Part shown: one piece after another, positions 22,056 through 34,200 of the stretch
Layout of the letters: each line of letters begins with the position of its first letter
Numbering within the stretch: the first letter of the stretch is position 1
Source: Tribonema minus
Lineage: Eukaryota; Sar; Xanthophyceae; Tribonematales; Tribonemataceae
Direction: 5' to 3'
NCBI GenBank assembly: GCA_017506865.1
Contig: JAFCMP010000019.1
Coordinates: 310,001 to 374,000 of the forward strand
DNA length: 64,000 nucleotides
Program-made: the position numbers and the translations under genes
Notes under the pieces: generated by a model
Database searches by the model: none
What the model was told of the DNA's origin: nothing
What the model saw: only the letters and a program-made list of their open reading frames with translations

Positions 22056-24024
22056 GCGCTGCGGCGGCAGCTGAGCAGCTGATGCGCAGCACGCACCGCT
22101 GCCCTGCGGTATACCGAGAGACTCAATGCAGCGCTGATTGGCGAGTGCATGGCGCCAGGCAGGCCGCGGCACTCAAGTCGGGAGAGGCGGGCAAGCCAGC
22201 GCGCGTGGAGCATTTGACGATTGGCACTCTGCCGCAGCCAGATTTCACAACCTGAGCGTTGTGACATGTCTGAGAACGATGCAGCAGCGCTCCGCTGCGC
22301 GCCCGGCGCTGCCGCCCAGACGTCTGCACGCTTACAAAATGCAGCACATGCGCGGCGTGATGCGCGTGTTCGGCAGCGAGCGCGTGCCCCCTGCGGTCCA
22401 ATCAACGGGCAGTGCATCGCAGGAGCGCCGCTTCACGAAGGAAAGCGCTTCACCAGGATGCGCCTTCAAAGAGGAGCTCTCAAAGCACAGGGTGCTCGCA
22501 CGCAGCTGCGCAGCCCCCCCCCCCCCCCCCGTGGCACAATGGCATCAGCGGCGACGCATGTGGTCACGCACAGTGGCAGCGCTCTGTTGCCGACGTGGCC
22601 GGGGCCTGCCGGCCCTGCCAGTGCCTAAGCGCTGCAACACAAGGAGGGCTCTAAGTGCGTGTTGCAGCGGTCGTCTCGACGGGAGGGATCGCCCGCTCGG
22701 CTGCACTTCTGCGGCAATACAGGCGCATGTCGCAGCAGCGGACTTCAAAAGCGGCCGCCAGATGAAGTGCACGCCGCTGCATGATCGATCCGGCATCGCC
22801 AAGTCCGACTGTCCTCCACAGAGACCAGCACTTCACACCAGCCACCTTCACCACGCAATACATGGAGACTGCTGCCGTCATGATGGTACATGCGCAGGCT
22901 TGTCGTATGCTCGTATGCCTCGTCTTTGGAGGCCCTTTGAGGCCCTAGTCATGATATTGTGGCCATGCTCATCAGCAGTTGATGAGAAAATCTGTGAGGC
23001 TTGCGGCCGCCGCTGCTGCTGCTGCTGGGTGATGGTCTGGTCTGCCTTGGTGCAGCGACCGCACAAGCACTGTGTGACGACGCCCTTGGTATATGTGCGC
23101 ATGCCTCATCAGCGTCCGTGCATTGCTCGCGGGAGAACGGTTCAACCACTTCCGAAGTATGTCCGTGCAGTGTCGTGCGGCGATGTCAGGTGACCCCTGG
23201 CCGCTGCTGTGCGTCCAGTGTAGCTGCATTGAAATACCTGCGTGACACAATGTAGCATAGACAACAGCGCGCCAACTGTGTCTGCGCCGCCAACCCTACT
23301 TGCACGAGGAACGCCGTGTGCTGCATGTGGCGTGATGTGAACTCGATGTCAGTCGCTTGAAAACGACGGGCCTCGCCCTCCCTCGGGGCTTCCCCAAGTT
23401 CAGCAGAGAAATTCCAGCCTCACGTCATGCTCAATGCTGCACAGAGGCTGCTTGCGCCATGGCGTTGACTATGAGCAAGTGCCATTTGGATCGTACATCT
23501 CGCTGCCGCCAGAGCGCGCATTGCAGTCGCATGATCAGACCGCGCGCACCAGCATCAAGGCCGCAGATCGCCAGGAAAACGTGCAGTAGCAATGCGGGCT
23601 GTCAATGAGGAGTGTAATTTAACGAGCAGCTGAAGCCCTTCGTTGACGCGCCACGCGCGCGCAGCGCAATGCCAGACGTCCCGGAAGCACCCTGCGCCTG
23701 CAACATGTACATGGGTACGTATATACACTCACACTTGTCTAGATTGAAGTTGAACTTTCCCACTTGCTGTTTTTTGCCGTGGCCGGCAACTCTGCTCTTG
23801 TCGCAGGGGAGGCTGGTAATGCTGCCGCCGTACGAAGCTGCACAGGCGCACTAGATCCGGGCTTCACCCTCACCAGCTATAGGAAGGCTCTAACTTCCCA
23901 GGCCATCGTACACTGTTCACGAGGCAAAAATCACACAGCCGGCACCTTCTTCTCCGCTCACTGCTCAGCCAGACCAGATACACGCACCACTATATATGAA
24001 CGTTTGCCGCAGCTACTGCTGCAG

Positions 24025-24060
<36 letters not shown>

Positions 24061-24231
24061 GCAGTCGGCAACGGCGTCGCAGCCGTCGAGCGCTGCTGAC
24101 GAGCGCCGCAGCCTGAGCACTGCTGCACAGCCGCCGCCACCGCCGCCGCCGCCGCCGCTGCTGCCGCCGCCGCGCACGGCGCCGCTTCCCGAGGCGTTCT
24201 CGCGCGCGGCGCGGCGGCAGCACACGCGACG
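22056..24231. other. Intergenic region between convergent genes
   Basis: This is the space downstream of the MFSD5 and RNF10 genes. It contains a 14-C run near 22516 and GCT/GCC-rich sequence at 24010-24180. A 351-codon open frame at 22138-23193 shows no domain or biased composition supporting a gene. Confidence 0.45.
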
Positions 24232-27200
24232 TCACAAGCACTGCCACGCGTCGCGGCGCCGCTGCCCGCCGTTCGTCACCACCAGCGGCGACCCCTTCAG
24301 CCCCTTGCGGCCGCGCCCGCGCTTCGCAGGGCCCTCGCCGGGCCTCAGATCCCACGCGAACTCATCATAGTCGTCGCCATCAGCGGCCGCTGCTGCTGCT
24401 GCCGCCGCAAACGCGGCCGGCGGCGACCTTCCCCAGGCGCCGCGCACCGCGCTGCCACCGCCGCGTGGCAGCGGGCTGACGCCCGAGCGCGCGCTCGTGC
24501 TGCCGAGGGCGGGAAAGTCACCGCCGCCGCCGCCGCCGCCGCCGCCGCTGCCGCCGCTGCTGCCGCCGTTGCCGAGCGCGGGAAAGTCGGCGTCGCTGGC
24601 GGAAGGCGCGCCGCCGAGCACACCCGCGAACGACCGCGCGCCGCTCGCCGCCGCGCCGCCGCCGCCGCCGCCGCGCAGCGCCTCAACCTCAACACTATCG
24701 CTAGCCCGTACAGGGGTACAGGGGGGCGCGCCGGCGTCCCCCTGGGGGGGGGGAAGCGCGGGGGACCCCGGCGGCGGCCCTGAGAGGTCCACTGTTGCGG
24801 TGCGCAGGGAGGAGAAGAGGGCTTCGCGGTCGCGGGCGCGGCGCTCATCTTCGCGGCGTTCGCGCTCCGCCTGGCGCTCCGCGGCCTGGCGGCGCTTGTG
24901 GCGGCGTTGGAGGTCCGCGCCGTACTTGTCCTGCGTCTGTGGGGGGAGACGGGGGGGGGGGGGGGAGGGGGAGGAGAGGCTGTATAATGAATGTGTGCGT
25001 AGTGTCGGCGAACGCCTGTGACGCCACGTGCGGAGCACCTGGCGACTTGGGGGAAGGGGTGTGCGTGCACAAGTGCACACATGATGGTCACTGAGTTCGC
25101 TTGCGATAGAAACATTCAACGGAATCGAGAATGAGAGCACATCCGAGTATGCAAGGAATAGGACCCCCCGGAACGGCACCGCCCCTCTACTCGACCACAG
25201 CCTGGACACATGCGTCAAAGACCAACAACTGAAGCCGTATCCAGGAAACGAAAGCACCCGTGTACTTGACCGCTGCCTAAACAAAAACCGCAGACCAATG
25301 ATCCAATAGTTAAAGTCGTATCCCATGAGGTGCAAGCTCAGCTGATCCTCCATGTCTCAGCGTCGAGGCAGCAGCCTCACCTGTTGCGACAGGGTCTGCG
25401 TGAGGTCCAGCTCCACAAACGAGATGCTGCAGTGCTCAGGCAGGTGCCCCAGGAATGCGTAACGGCGCCGCAGCTCGCGCGTCAGCCGGAAGGTCTCCAC
25501 CTGCAGTGCGTGCGGTGCGTCATGTAGACTTTGAGGAGGTGGATACATATAGCTATACTCCGAAACATGTGCATGCATAGTCTACATGTGCGCATCTATG
25601 GCTCGGTGGGGGGGGGGGGTTCAAGGGGGTGGTGGTCGGTCGCGCCTGAGCATCACAACTTGGTGCACGCGGCGCAGAGCGACAAGGTACATGTAGAAGT
25701 ATGCTTCCATAAAAATGCATGATACTGCTTCTACGTACTTGTACATGCAAACAAAGCACATGCGAAGTATATGATATGGATAATTTTGTAGACCTACTTT
25801 TACATGCGCACATAAGCGCAGTCACATCCACGGCTGAGCAGGGGGCTCATACTTGAGCGTCATAACTCAGCAGGACGTGGATTGCGGGATGGCAACGCAA
25901 ACGAGACATCGGTTCAAATATGAGGGTGACATTGAACTTGGAATCGAGAAGCCAGTTGGCATATCGATGCTGAAGGCTACTTGGCGCCACGCTTGCGTGC
26001 GTACGTGTGGGGTCACACTGCAATGGCACATGGCGGGCTGTAAAATAGCAGAATGCAGCAGCCTCAGAAGGTCATGGGGCGACTTGAAGCACCAGTACAT
26101 GCGTCTGATTCTGAAGGCGCTTTCACAACAATCGCCACCGGGTCTGCGAGCAGATGCTCTATCCTGAGCCAGGTGTACCCGCGATGGGGCTGGTAGAGCA
26201 CTCGGAGAGTCACAAGTGCACAATGACGACTTCAAAGCTTCAAACCCCATTGCTCAGTGCTCAGCAGGCACAGCGCTCACAACACCCTAGCCCTCACCTG
26301 GCACATGACGACCCCACACGGCTGTTGCAGCAGGGTTCACATCTGGCTGCCGCTTCAGGCCACACTACGCGACTGTGCTATTGCAAAGGCAAGGCCAGCA
26401 AGCCGCTTTGCGCAGGAATCGCCGCCGCGTCCGCCAGCAGATTGCTCTGTATCCTGAGCCAGGTGTACGCCCGCAGGAGAGTCACAACTGCACAGTGAAC
26501 GACTTCAACTCTCAAATGCCACTGTGTGCTATTGCGATGCCAAGGCAACATCAACAAGCCGACGCACCTCGAGAACGCGCGCCATGAGCGTCTCCGGAAG
26601 GCCCCGCGCCGCGCGCTCCGCGCTGCCGCCGCAGTGCTCCTCCAGCAGGCTCACAAAGCTCAGCGGGTGCAGGAACCCGCACTGCCCGTCCTCCAGCTGG
26701 TAGAAGGCGTAGTGCGGCAGCCGCGCCGCTGCCGCCGCCGCCGACTCTGCTGCCGCCTCCGCCGCCGATGCCTCCTCAGCCTCCCTTTCCGTATCTCCTG
26801 TTGGCGCTGCCTCCACCAGAGGTGCCGCCGTGGCATCTGCCGTCGCCTGCGCCGACGCAGCAGCGTCCACAGCGTTGACTGCGCTGCTGCTGCTGCTGCC
26901 ACTGTCCGCGGCACCCCTGCCGCCGCCGGCACCGCCAAATCCTCCCGTGCAGCTCTCGGGCGCGGCGCGCTTGTGCGCGGCAGCGACAACTTCCGGCGGT
27001 GACACTCCTTCCGTGGCGGCGCGCTTCGGACGCGCGCGCGGCGTCGCGCCCGGCGCCGCAGCAGCGTGCGGCAGCGCTCCAACGAGGGCTGCGCGGCGCG
27101 CATCCAGCAGCGCGCAGGCTTCTGTCACGTAGGGCAGCCACTCCGTGTCGCCGCTGCACGCGCAACAGGGGGAGGGAAGGGGGGGGTGAAGTTTAAGCTT

Positions 27201-30200
27201 GCATGCTTACATGTACTTGCGCGCTCATATATTTGTGCTTCATGAATATTGGCTGACATGCATATTTGAACAGTTTGCAAGACGAGCCCTGTTTATGACC
27301 ACTGCTGCAGCATTGAAGTACAAATCATGATGTTGATTAATACTGACTTCCAAGAACTTTAAAATCTCAACAGCCACATGTGCCGCCAAGACCAGTGCTC
27401 CACCTTACCTGGCCAGTGACGCCTCCCTGAACGCCAGCAGCTCTGCCTCCTCCTGCTCCAGGCGTTGCAGCAGCAGATCGCGCTGCAAACAGCAGCAGCA
27501 CCAGTTGCAGAGTGAAGCAGCAGAGACGGCGTGGAGTCAGCAACACTGTCCCGCCTGCATGGCAACAGACACTAGATTCTAGAATCCCCGACTCACTCCG
27601 TGCTTGCCGAGCATGGCAGCGAGAATCCCAGGGCTACTGAACACTGTGACAGCACGCTGCAGCTGACAGCTTCTGCTGCCATGTGGGGGCGTGTCGCTGC
27701 ACAACAGCTCGCTACAGCCCTAACCCTAACCCTAGCCGTAACCCAGTGCCGCCAGCGGCCGTGCTGCGGCGCGCTGCTAGAGCATGTGCGCACACCATGA
27801 TCAATGACCTCAAACCTCACCTCAGCGTCTACGAGCCTTGCTTCAACTGAGTAATTCAACTACTTGAATTTGACATGTCCACCGACGCAGGTCATCATAC
27901 ACTAAGCCTCACCTCAGCAACCACAAGCCTGGCAAAACGTGCCCCAGGCTGGCTCTCCTGGGGCACGCACCAGCCCCCCCACTCCCCCTCCTCATCGCCC
28001 CTCGGCATTGCCGCAGCGCTCCGCCCTTGGGCAGGTATAGGTACCAAGTCACCCTGGACATGCGCACGCGGTGTCGAGCGACAGCGTTGTGGTTTTGTGC
28101 TTGGTGGCTGCAAGTGATGGGCAGGGAGAACGTAGTGACACGGCGCGCTCGCACAGAAGACAAAGGCGCCTGGCGAGATCCTAACGTGAGAGGAGTTGCG
28201 GCACACTGAAACTGGAAGCTTGAACTTGAAGTTGTGTGTTCAACCGTTGGTGAGCGCCATGATGCGAGTAATCTCCGCAGCAGAGTTCGGTCACTGCACG
28301 CGCTATTATTCCAGGCACACAAACGCGAGCAGTGCCCACAGGTAGTGCGCACCAGGAGGTGCCCTTCGCAAGCCCTACCCCCAACCCTAACCCTAACTGC
28401 TCAGGCATGAAATCATTAGTGCAGACAAAGGTGGCAGTAAAGTACTGCAAGCGATAGCGCTGGTGGACACTGGTGCCCTGACAGGCGGCGCGAAGGTTTG
28501 ACAATAAGTGTCACGTGTTGCATGGAGATGTTTACCACATCACGTTGCCTGCATGCTGTCCTGACTGCATACGAATGCTGCACGCGCCCCCCAGCCTTGT
28601 CCCAGACAGCAGCGTTAACATCACACGCATACATGAAGTACGCTATGATGCACCACAGTTTGCGTAGTAAGCCTATTGTCTGCACTGCGCATGGACGCCG
28701 TGCATGCGAGCACCCCCACCCAGTCCCTGATCCGAGGGCGAACGTCACACACAGTACATGTACATAGTGTTTGATGAGTGCACTACTCTGAAGTATCATC
28801 AATCCATCAGAATTTACTACGCAAGCGCATTGTTCTGAGCTGCCACTCAACCTTCAGAATGCAGCACCACGCACAACCCCCACCTTGTCTCTAAGCAGCA
28901 GCGTGAACGTCGCCAGAGCGCCGGCGCGCGGCGCGCGCAGCGGCAGCGGCGCTGCCGGCGCGAGCCGCTCCCGCGACACGCCGTCAAAGCAGCACGGGCA
29001 GCGGCGGCTGTCCTCGCCGCCGAGGTGCTGCGCGGGGCGGCGCGGCAGGCGGTGACAGTGCATCCTGAGCACTGTTACCATAGGCGTGTCGCTGTCATCA
29101 TCGGCATAGTGATGATATCATTGGCCAGTTGCGCGACACGCAGCACGAGAAGCAGCGGCTGTCGCCGTCGCCGCCACGGTGCTGCGCGGGCGGCGCGGCG
29201 GCGAGGTCGCGCGCATGTGAAGCGCTGCCACAATTTTAAGTGACAGCTCGATTGTATGCCCCCCCCCATCATATTCCCCCCCCTGCCCTGCGTGCCGCGT
29301 TGCTGCGTGAGAGGTCGTTGACGCGACGCGAGGCTGGCGAGCAGCACGGACCGGCGAAGGCGAGCGATGCGATACGCGCTGAGCACTGCTGCGTGCTATT
29401 GAGCACTGCTGCTTCAGACGTGTTCGCTGATGATAGCTGGACTCGCACCTAGATTCATCACAGCAGCAGTCCAAAAACAGCAGCGCACAAGGGCGTGCTG
29501 GGAATGCCGGGTGCTCGAGCGCTGCATGCGTGCGAGCGCATATGCACCACCGGTTCTCCAGCGCGTGTGCCCAGGCCACTCCTGACCGTGCCCGACCCAT
29601 CAGTCTGGCCTCAGCCCTAACCCAAACCATTCATCGAGCCTTAGCTAGCAAGCATGCGCTGCACACTCACCCTCAGGATGCAGACCGTGCAGAACGGTCC
29701 ATGTCCGCAGCGCGTGATGCACGCTGCTGCCCCCGGACGCTCCAGGCAGATTGCGCACCGCCACCCCGCTGCCTCCTCCTCATCTTCCGCCTCCGTTTCC
29801 GCCGCCACCGCCGTCGCCGCCGCTGCTGCTGCCGCCGCCGTCACCCTCGCAAACGCGTCCGTCGCCGCCACTGGCCCTGTTGCGTGCTCTCCCGATTGAT
29901 CATATGTAGCCGTTGCCGATGGCGGTGTGAATTCGGCTGCTACTGCTGCTGGTGCCAGCACTGATGCCTCTGCTGCTGCTGCTGCTGCTGCTACCGATGT
30001 TGATGTAGGCTCGGTGTGCTGTCGCTCTTCCCTGCCGGCTGCAGCGGCGACGCCACGCAGTGCCAGCGGCAGCCTCACCGCTGCCAGAGTGCCCCATTCT
30101 ACTGGCACGTCCGGGTCGTAAAGACTCTCGTGAAGGCGATTGGCACTGGGCAGCAGAACGAACTGGAAGTTGGCCTGCAGCAGGGGGGGCACAAGTCAGT

Positions 30201-31204
30201 GCTTGGTGACATGTGCATCTGGTGCAAAGAACAGAGCAAGGGAGACATTGGGTGCAACACAGTCGAGGGCAAGATGCTGCTGTCTTGAATGTCTGAAGAG
30301 AGAATGCGTAACTGCCACTTGTAAAAGCAAACCTGCAGCTCTTTGCGGAGAGGAAAAAACGGTGCGTAAGAGATGGTACAGTGGCTTTGAATGTTGTGTG
30401 CTGCTGTACGCTGATGTGGGGATGCGACTAACGTCGTTGGTCGCCACAGGTTCGCCAAGCAGTTAATGCTTTTTAAAAAACGACACATCATCGCTGCTGC
30501 GTAAGCTTACCTGCAGATATTGCTCTCGAGTGATCACTCCGCTCTCAGAACCTGCGCGCCCAGGCTTGCAAGGGGCAGGGCGCTCTGGCGACAATGCCCT
30601 CGGCTCTGCGTACTGCGATGGGTGCCAGTACACGATGCGGAGATTCAGTGTAATTTTTCAAGCTGACGGACGCCGCAGCAGCTCTGTGCAGCTGCGTCGA
30701 AGTGCGTGCTGCTGCAATTGTTGTCGCTAATCAAGTGCGCAGGTATCAGTGCTTTCATGTTGGCAATGGCACGGCCAGACGCAGGTGCACATTTGTGCAT
30801 TCTGCATCTGCAGCAAAGCAGTTGTCAGGCACATTCAAGTTCATGCAACATTAGCTGCCCGAGCGCGTCCATCGTGCAAGCATCCGCGTTACCTGGAAGT
30901 TCAACAGATGATTGGCGTTCTGCTGGTGCTTCCGCCCTCTAGCATTCCGTTGCTCATTGCGGCCCCGCCTCTTACCACCAACGTGGCTGTTGCTATTGCT
31001 GATACCGCTGGCGCTGCCGCTGGGCGCAACATGACTGAATGAAGGGGGGCCTACATCCAGGCAGCTTCCCCCTCTCCCATCGCAGAGCGCTTTGCGCCCA
31101 GCCTTCATCGAACGCACCAACACCAAGCCAACTCCGGACTTCAACCTCCAAGCTTTGAAGTTGGAGTGTAACTGTGAGTATCTCGAGAGAAAACAGCGAG
31201 ACAT
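24232..31204 (-). CDS. RNF10: RNF10/Mag2-like RING E3 ubiquitin ligase
   Basis: Nine exons join in frame on the minus strand: 31204-30893, 30564-30511, 30174-29671, 29027-28884, 28053-27913, 27482-27409, 27153-26568, 25500-25381 and 24936-24232 (TGA), giving about 879 residues. Landmarks follow RNF10 order: basic N-terminus ending NANHLLNFQ; QANFQFVLLPS; VEWGTLAAVRL; a C3HC4 RING split by an intron, from WRCAICLERPG through ITRCGHGPFCTVC to SRRCPCCFDGV; the region from FARLVVAERDLLLQRLEQEE; FYQLEDGQCGFLHPLSF; LTRELRRRYAFLGHLPEHCS; a charged coil ADLQRRHKRRQAAERQAERE; two short FPALG motifs; and a basic C-terminus. RNF10 ubiquitinates 40S proteins uS3 and uS5 on stalled ribosomes. Ala-rich inserts enlarge exons 3 and 7. 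Exon 2 uses a CAAG acceptor and is the least certain. Confidence 0.9.
25171..25322 (-). repeat. Imperfect tandem repeat in RNF10 intron 8
   Basis: Two diverged units of about 75 bp run from 25171 and about 25246, aligned through the tactcgacc/tacttgacc, gcctggaca/gcctaaaca and aagccgtatcc/aagtcgtatcc blocks. Not coding. Confidence 0.6.
26150..26570 (-). repeat. About 290-bp tandem duplication next to RNF10 exon 7 donor
   Basis: atcctgagccaggtgtac followed by gagagtcaca and acgacttcaa occurs at about 26160-26235 and 26450-26510. gctattgcaaaggcaaggcc and gctattgcgatgccaaggca are the matching ends, with caagccg at the exon side. Confidence 0.7.
27719..27742 (-). repeat. Interstitial telomere-like repeat
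   Basis: ccctaaccctaaccctagcc, that is ttaggg units on the minus strand, lies in an RNF10 intron. A second short cluster occurs at 28374-28398. Confidence 0.75.
28995..29215 (-). repeat. Duplicated RNF10 exon 4 start and acceptor
   Basis: The exon start with its acceptor (plus-strand gccgccgaggtgctgcgcgg, 29017-29036) recurs in altered form at about 29171-29195 (gccgccacggtgctgcgcgg), about 155 bp further into the intron. Confidence 0.75.
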
Positions 31205-31258
31205 GACGCACTGAGCTCATAAGACTGGCCTACGAGACGGTATCAGCTCTTTCATAGG
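31205..31258. promoter_or_regulatory. 54-bp gap between divergent start codons (RNF10 / coiled-coil gene)
   Basis: The RNF10 ATG at 31204 and the plus-strand ATG at 31259 are separated by only 54 bp. If both starts are right, the promoter elements must overlap a 5' UTR or coding sequence. No TATA box is visible. Untranslated first exons would relax the constraint. Confidence 0.45.
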
Positions 31259-34200
31259 ATGGCAGCCGCTGTCCGCGCCCCGCGTCTTGCGCTCCTCGTT
31301 CTGCTAGGCGCTTCGCTGTGCCTGCTGGGAACGAGCTTCATATGGACGCTCGGGGCTCGGCGAAGCAGCAGGCAGCGTCCCACACGACAGTGTCTCGACG
31401 ACCGAACTATTTCCCTCCTTCAGCAAGATGCCGCATCGCCCCTGTTTGCAGCACAGCCCGACCGAGTATTGGATTTGCTTCAGCAGAAGGTGCTGCAGAA
31501 AAGTGGTTGGCCGCGCGGTGGAGGTGCTCTGTACGGCGCGGCTACAGCGACGGAGCGAGAGCTGCAGCAGCAGCCAGGACCATCAGCCGTCAGGGTCGAG
31601 AGGTGCATGACAACTGCTCGCGCGGCATGCATGACTTGGTGACCTCGTCGGCGAGCGCACCGTGTGATGAAGGACGTCGCATTGGCATGACATTGACTGC
31701 AAGCTGATACAATGATCATGCATGATTGTTTCGCTCCAGCAGACGAGCTGCGGTCCAGCCAGTGCAACAAGCGGCGGCGCAGCAGCAGCGCGCACCGGTG
31801 CCTGCAGGAGTCACATCTCACACACGGGCAAGTGCATGCAATGCTTTACAAGCACCAGACTCTCATGATTGTAGACGAAGGTGTACGTTGTGATTTATGT
31901 GATACATATATGCACCATTAACATCATATACTACACGTTAGATGCACGGAGATTTAGTGGTTCTGCCGAGGTTCATTGCGCGAATGGACATCGGTCCACA
32001 GATGCTTCCCTCCCCCATACTGTCATTGTAACATGACCCTGCGCAGCTAGCGGTCCAAATCATGCAAGACCTGACTTGCATGTATGCTGGAGCAGTGGTG
32101 TCGGCGGAAAAAGCTATTGAGAAAAGCAGCTCTGACCAAGATTATGAACTAAAACCCTGCGTCATGTCACTAGTAATCACTTTGCGTCCAACCAGGCCCA
32201 ATAGGACTGGTCGCAGTCAGTGGTGTACGTGACTTGCCCCTGCCCCTTGTGGCACCGCACCTCTGGTCTCATACTGCCCTTTGTGCTGCCTCTGCCTTGC
32301 AGGCAGCTGCAGTGACTGGTGTCAGCCCGGCGCGGATAACTTCAAGGCTCACTCAGGTACTGCGAAACGCCCAGCCTGAGCATCATCATCTCCGCATCCC
32401 TAATTCATGGTGTGCATCTATTCGCCCTGTTGAAACGCGTGAAGTGGCGCACTGCTTGCGTGCCTATGGATGCTCAAACAATGAAACATGGATTGACGTG
32501 CTATGCTGCCTTCAGCTTGCGGCACCGGGCCCTCCTGAGGCGTGTTGACATCAGTGCGCACACTCACGCACGCTGTGATCACACCCGTCCTAGCACTGCA
32601 CACCGACCCCACCATCTGTGCGTCACAGCCGGGGCGCGGCGCAATGCTGTGTAGTCTCATGCCTCCCCTTGTCAAGTTATTGGTACCATTTGAAGTTGGC
32701 GCTGAATGCAGCACGCCTCATCCTTTCTGTTGTGCCGCCGCAGGCGCTGCAGAAGTTGGAGCGCGCGCTGCTGGACGTTGCGCAGTCGTACTCCGCGGGG
32801 CCCGCCGCGCAGCGCTCAGCGCAGGAGGCCGTGGCTCGGGCAGGTATGTATAGTGGAGCATTGGGTAGGCTACTGAGGTAGCGTATCTTCTAATGTACAT
32901 GCAGTGACACTCAGCCCACGCAGGCGCGCTTGCAGACGCCCTGTGGTGTCGGATTTGCTGTGGTGAAGTGCGCGCTGTGAGCATCACATAGTCCAGCACT
33001 TTGCACTGTATACTTCAGCACTGGTTTGCCTGACGTTCGTGCCCGTGTCCGCCGCTCCAACGGTGAATGTGGGGCCAGATCTGAAGCACACATGATGACG
33101 GTATTGGCCCTGAGCGTAGAGCGGTCCTATGTACCCACATACATAAGATGATATCGGTCCCACACGCGCAGTGAGCACCACAAGTATTGTGGTCCAGTTT
33201 GTGGAGCAACTGCGCTTAGGGTTAGGGTTAGGGTTAGGGTTAGGGTTAGGGAAAACTTTGTACGGTTGCCCGCGGCCCTTGACTCGCATCTGTATCCGCC
33301 GCTCTGGGGTCACATGTGGAGTGCGTAAACCAGCACTTGCAGCATATGATATAGAGTTTAGCGCAGGTTTGCCTGGCTTTGAGCCCGTGTCCGCTGCTTG
33401 AATGATACATGTGGGACCAGACCTGAAGCACGTGAGGACGATATCGTCCCCCGAGCGTAAAACAGGCCTGTGTCCCCATGTGTGTACTTACTTCGAGATG
33501 ATATTGACCGAGCTCACCCACACATGCACCGTCTAGCTTGCGCGTGTGGATTTACATTAGATTGGGTCATCACGATCTTGGCATGAGCACGTGTCTTGCA
33601 CATGTGTCTTGGGGGCAATGTCGGTGCGTTGATCCATTCGCTGCTGTGAGATGCACCTAGCAGCTATGCGTTGTGCAGCAGCGATCAATTGTGGCACGTT
33701 GAAGACTTACGCCAACAAAGGATTCATGATGGATGTACATCCTGGGGCAGAACAATGCAAACAAGTAGTTGCGCCATAACTGTGCAGCCATGCGCCATGA
33801 GTGTCGGTGACACGTAATGAGCATCACGCGCACGGTGCCCATGGGTGTTTGTTTGTGTTTGTGTGTGTGGTGTGTGCGTCATTGCAGCTGCAGACGTGGC
33901 GCGGGAGGGGCAGCAGCTCATGGCGGTAGCGCAAGAGCAGGTCAGCGGTGCTCAGCAAATGTGTGCAGCTCTGCGTGCCTGCTGCACCACGTGTTTTGAC
34001 ATCGCGCGCACAATTTACTGCGCCACGCCTGCTGCTGTTGCAGAGACCTTTCTCAATGTTCGATTCGATTATGTGCGTGGAGCAGCGTTGAATCTGGCAG
34101 CAGAGACTTGAAGTCACCACAGCAGTGCATGCTCATACAGTGGCAGGCCAGAGTTGTTGCACTTGCAAAGCTGTCCGTTTCATGTGCGCAGTTGCTTCTT

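Noticed and set aside
22138-23193. 351-codon plus-strand open frame
   Set aside because: No recognisable domain, many Cys/Arg/Ala typical of chance frames in GC-rich DNA, and no splice context.
23669-23854. Small open frame starting MPDVPEAPCACNMYM with a possible intron
   Set aside because: No donor/acceptor pair joins its two halves in frame; support too weak to call a gene.
33216-33251. TTAGGG run as a true chromosome end
   Set aside because: It is only 36 bp, with gene exons on both sides.
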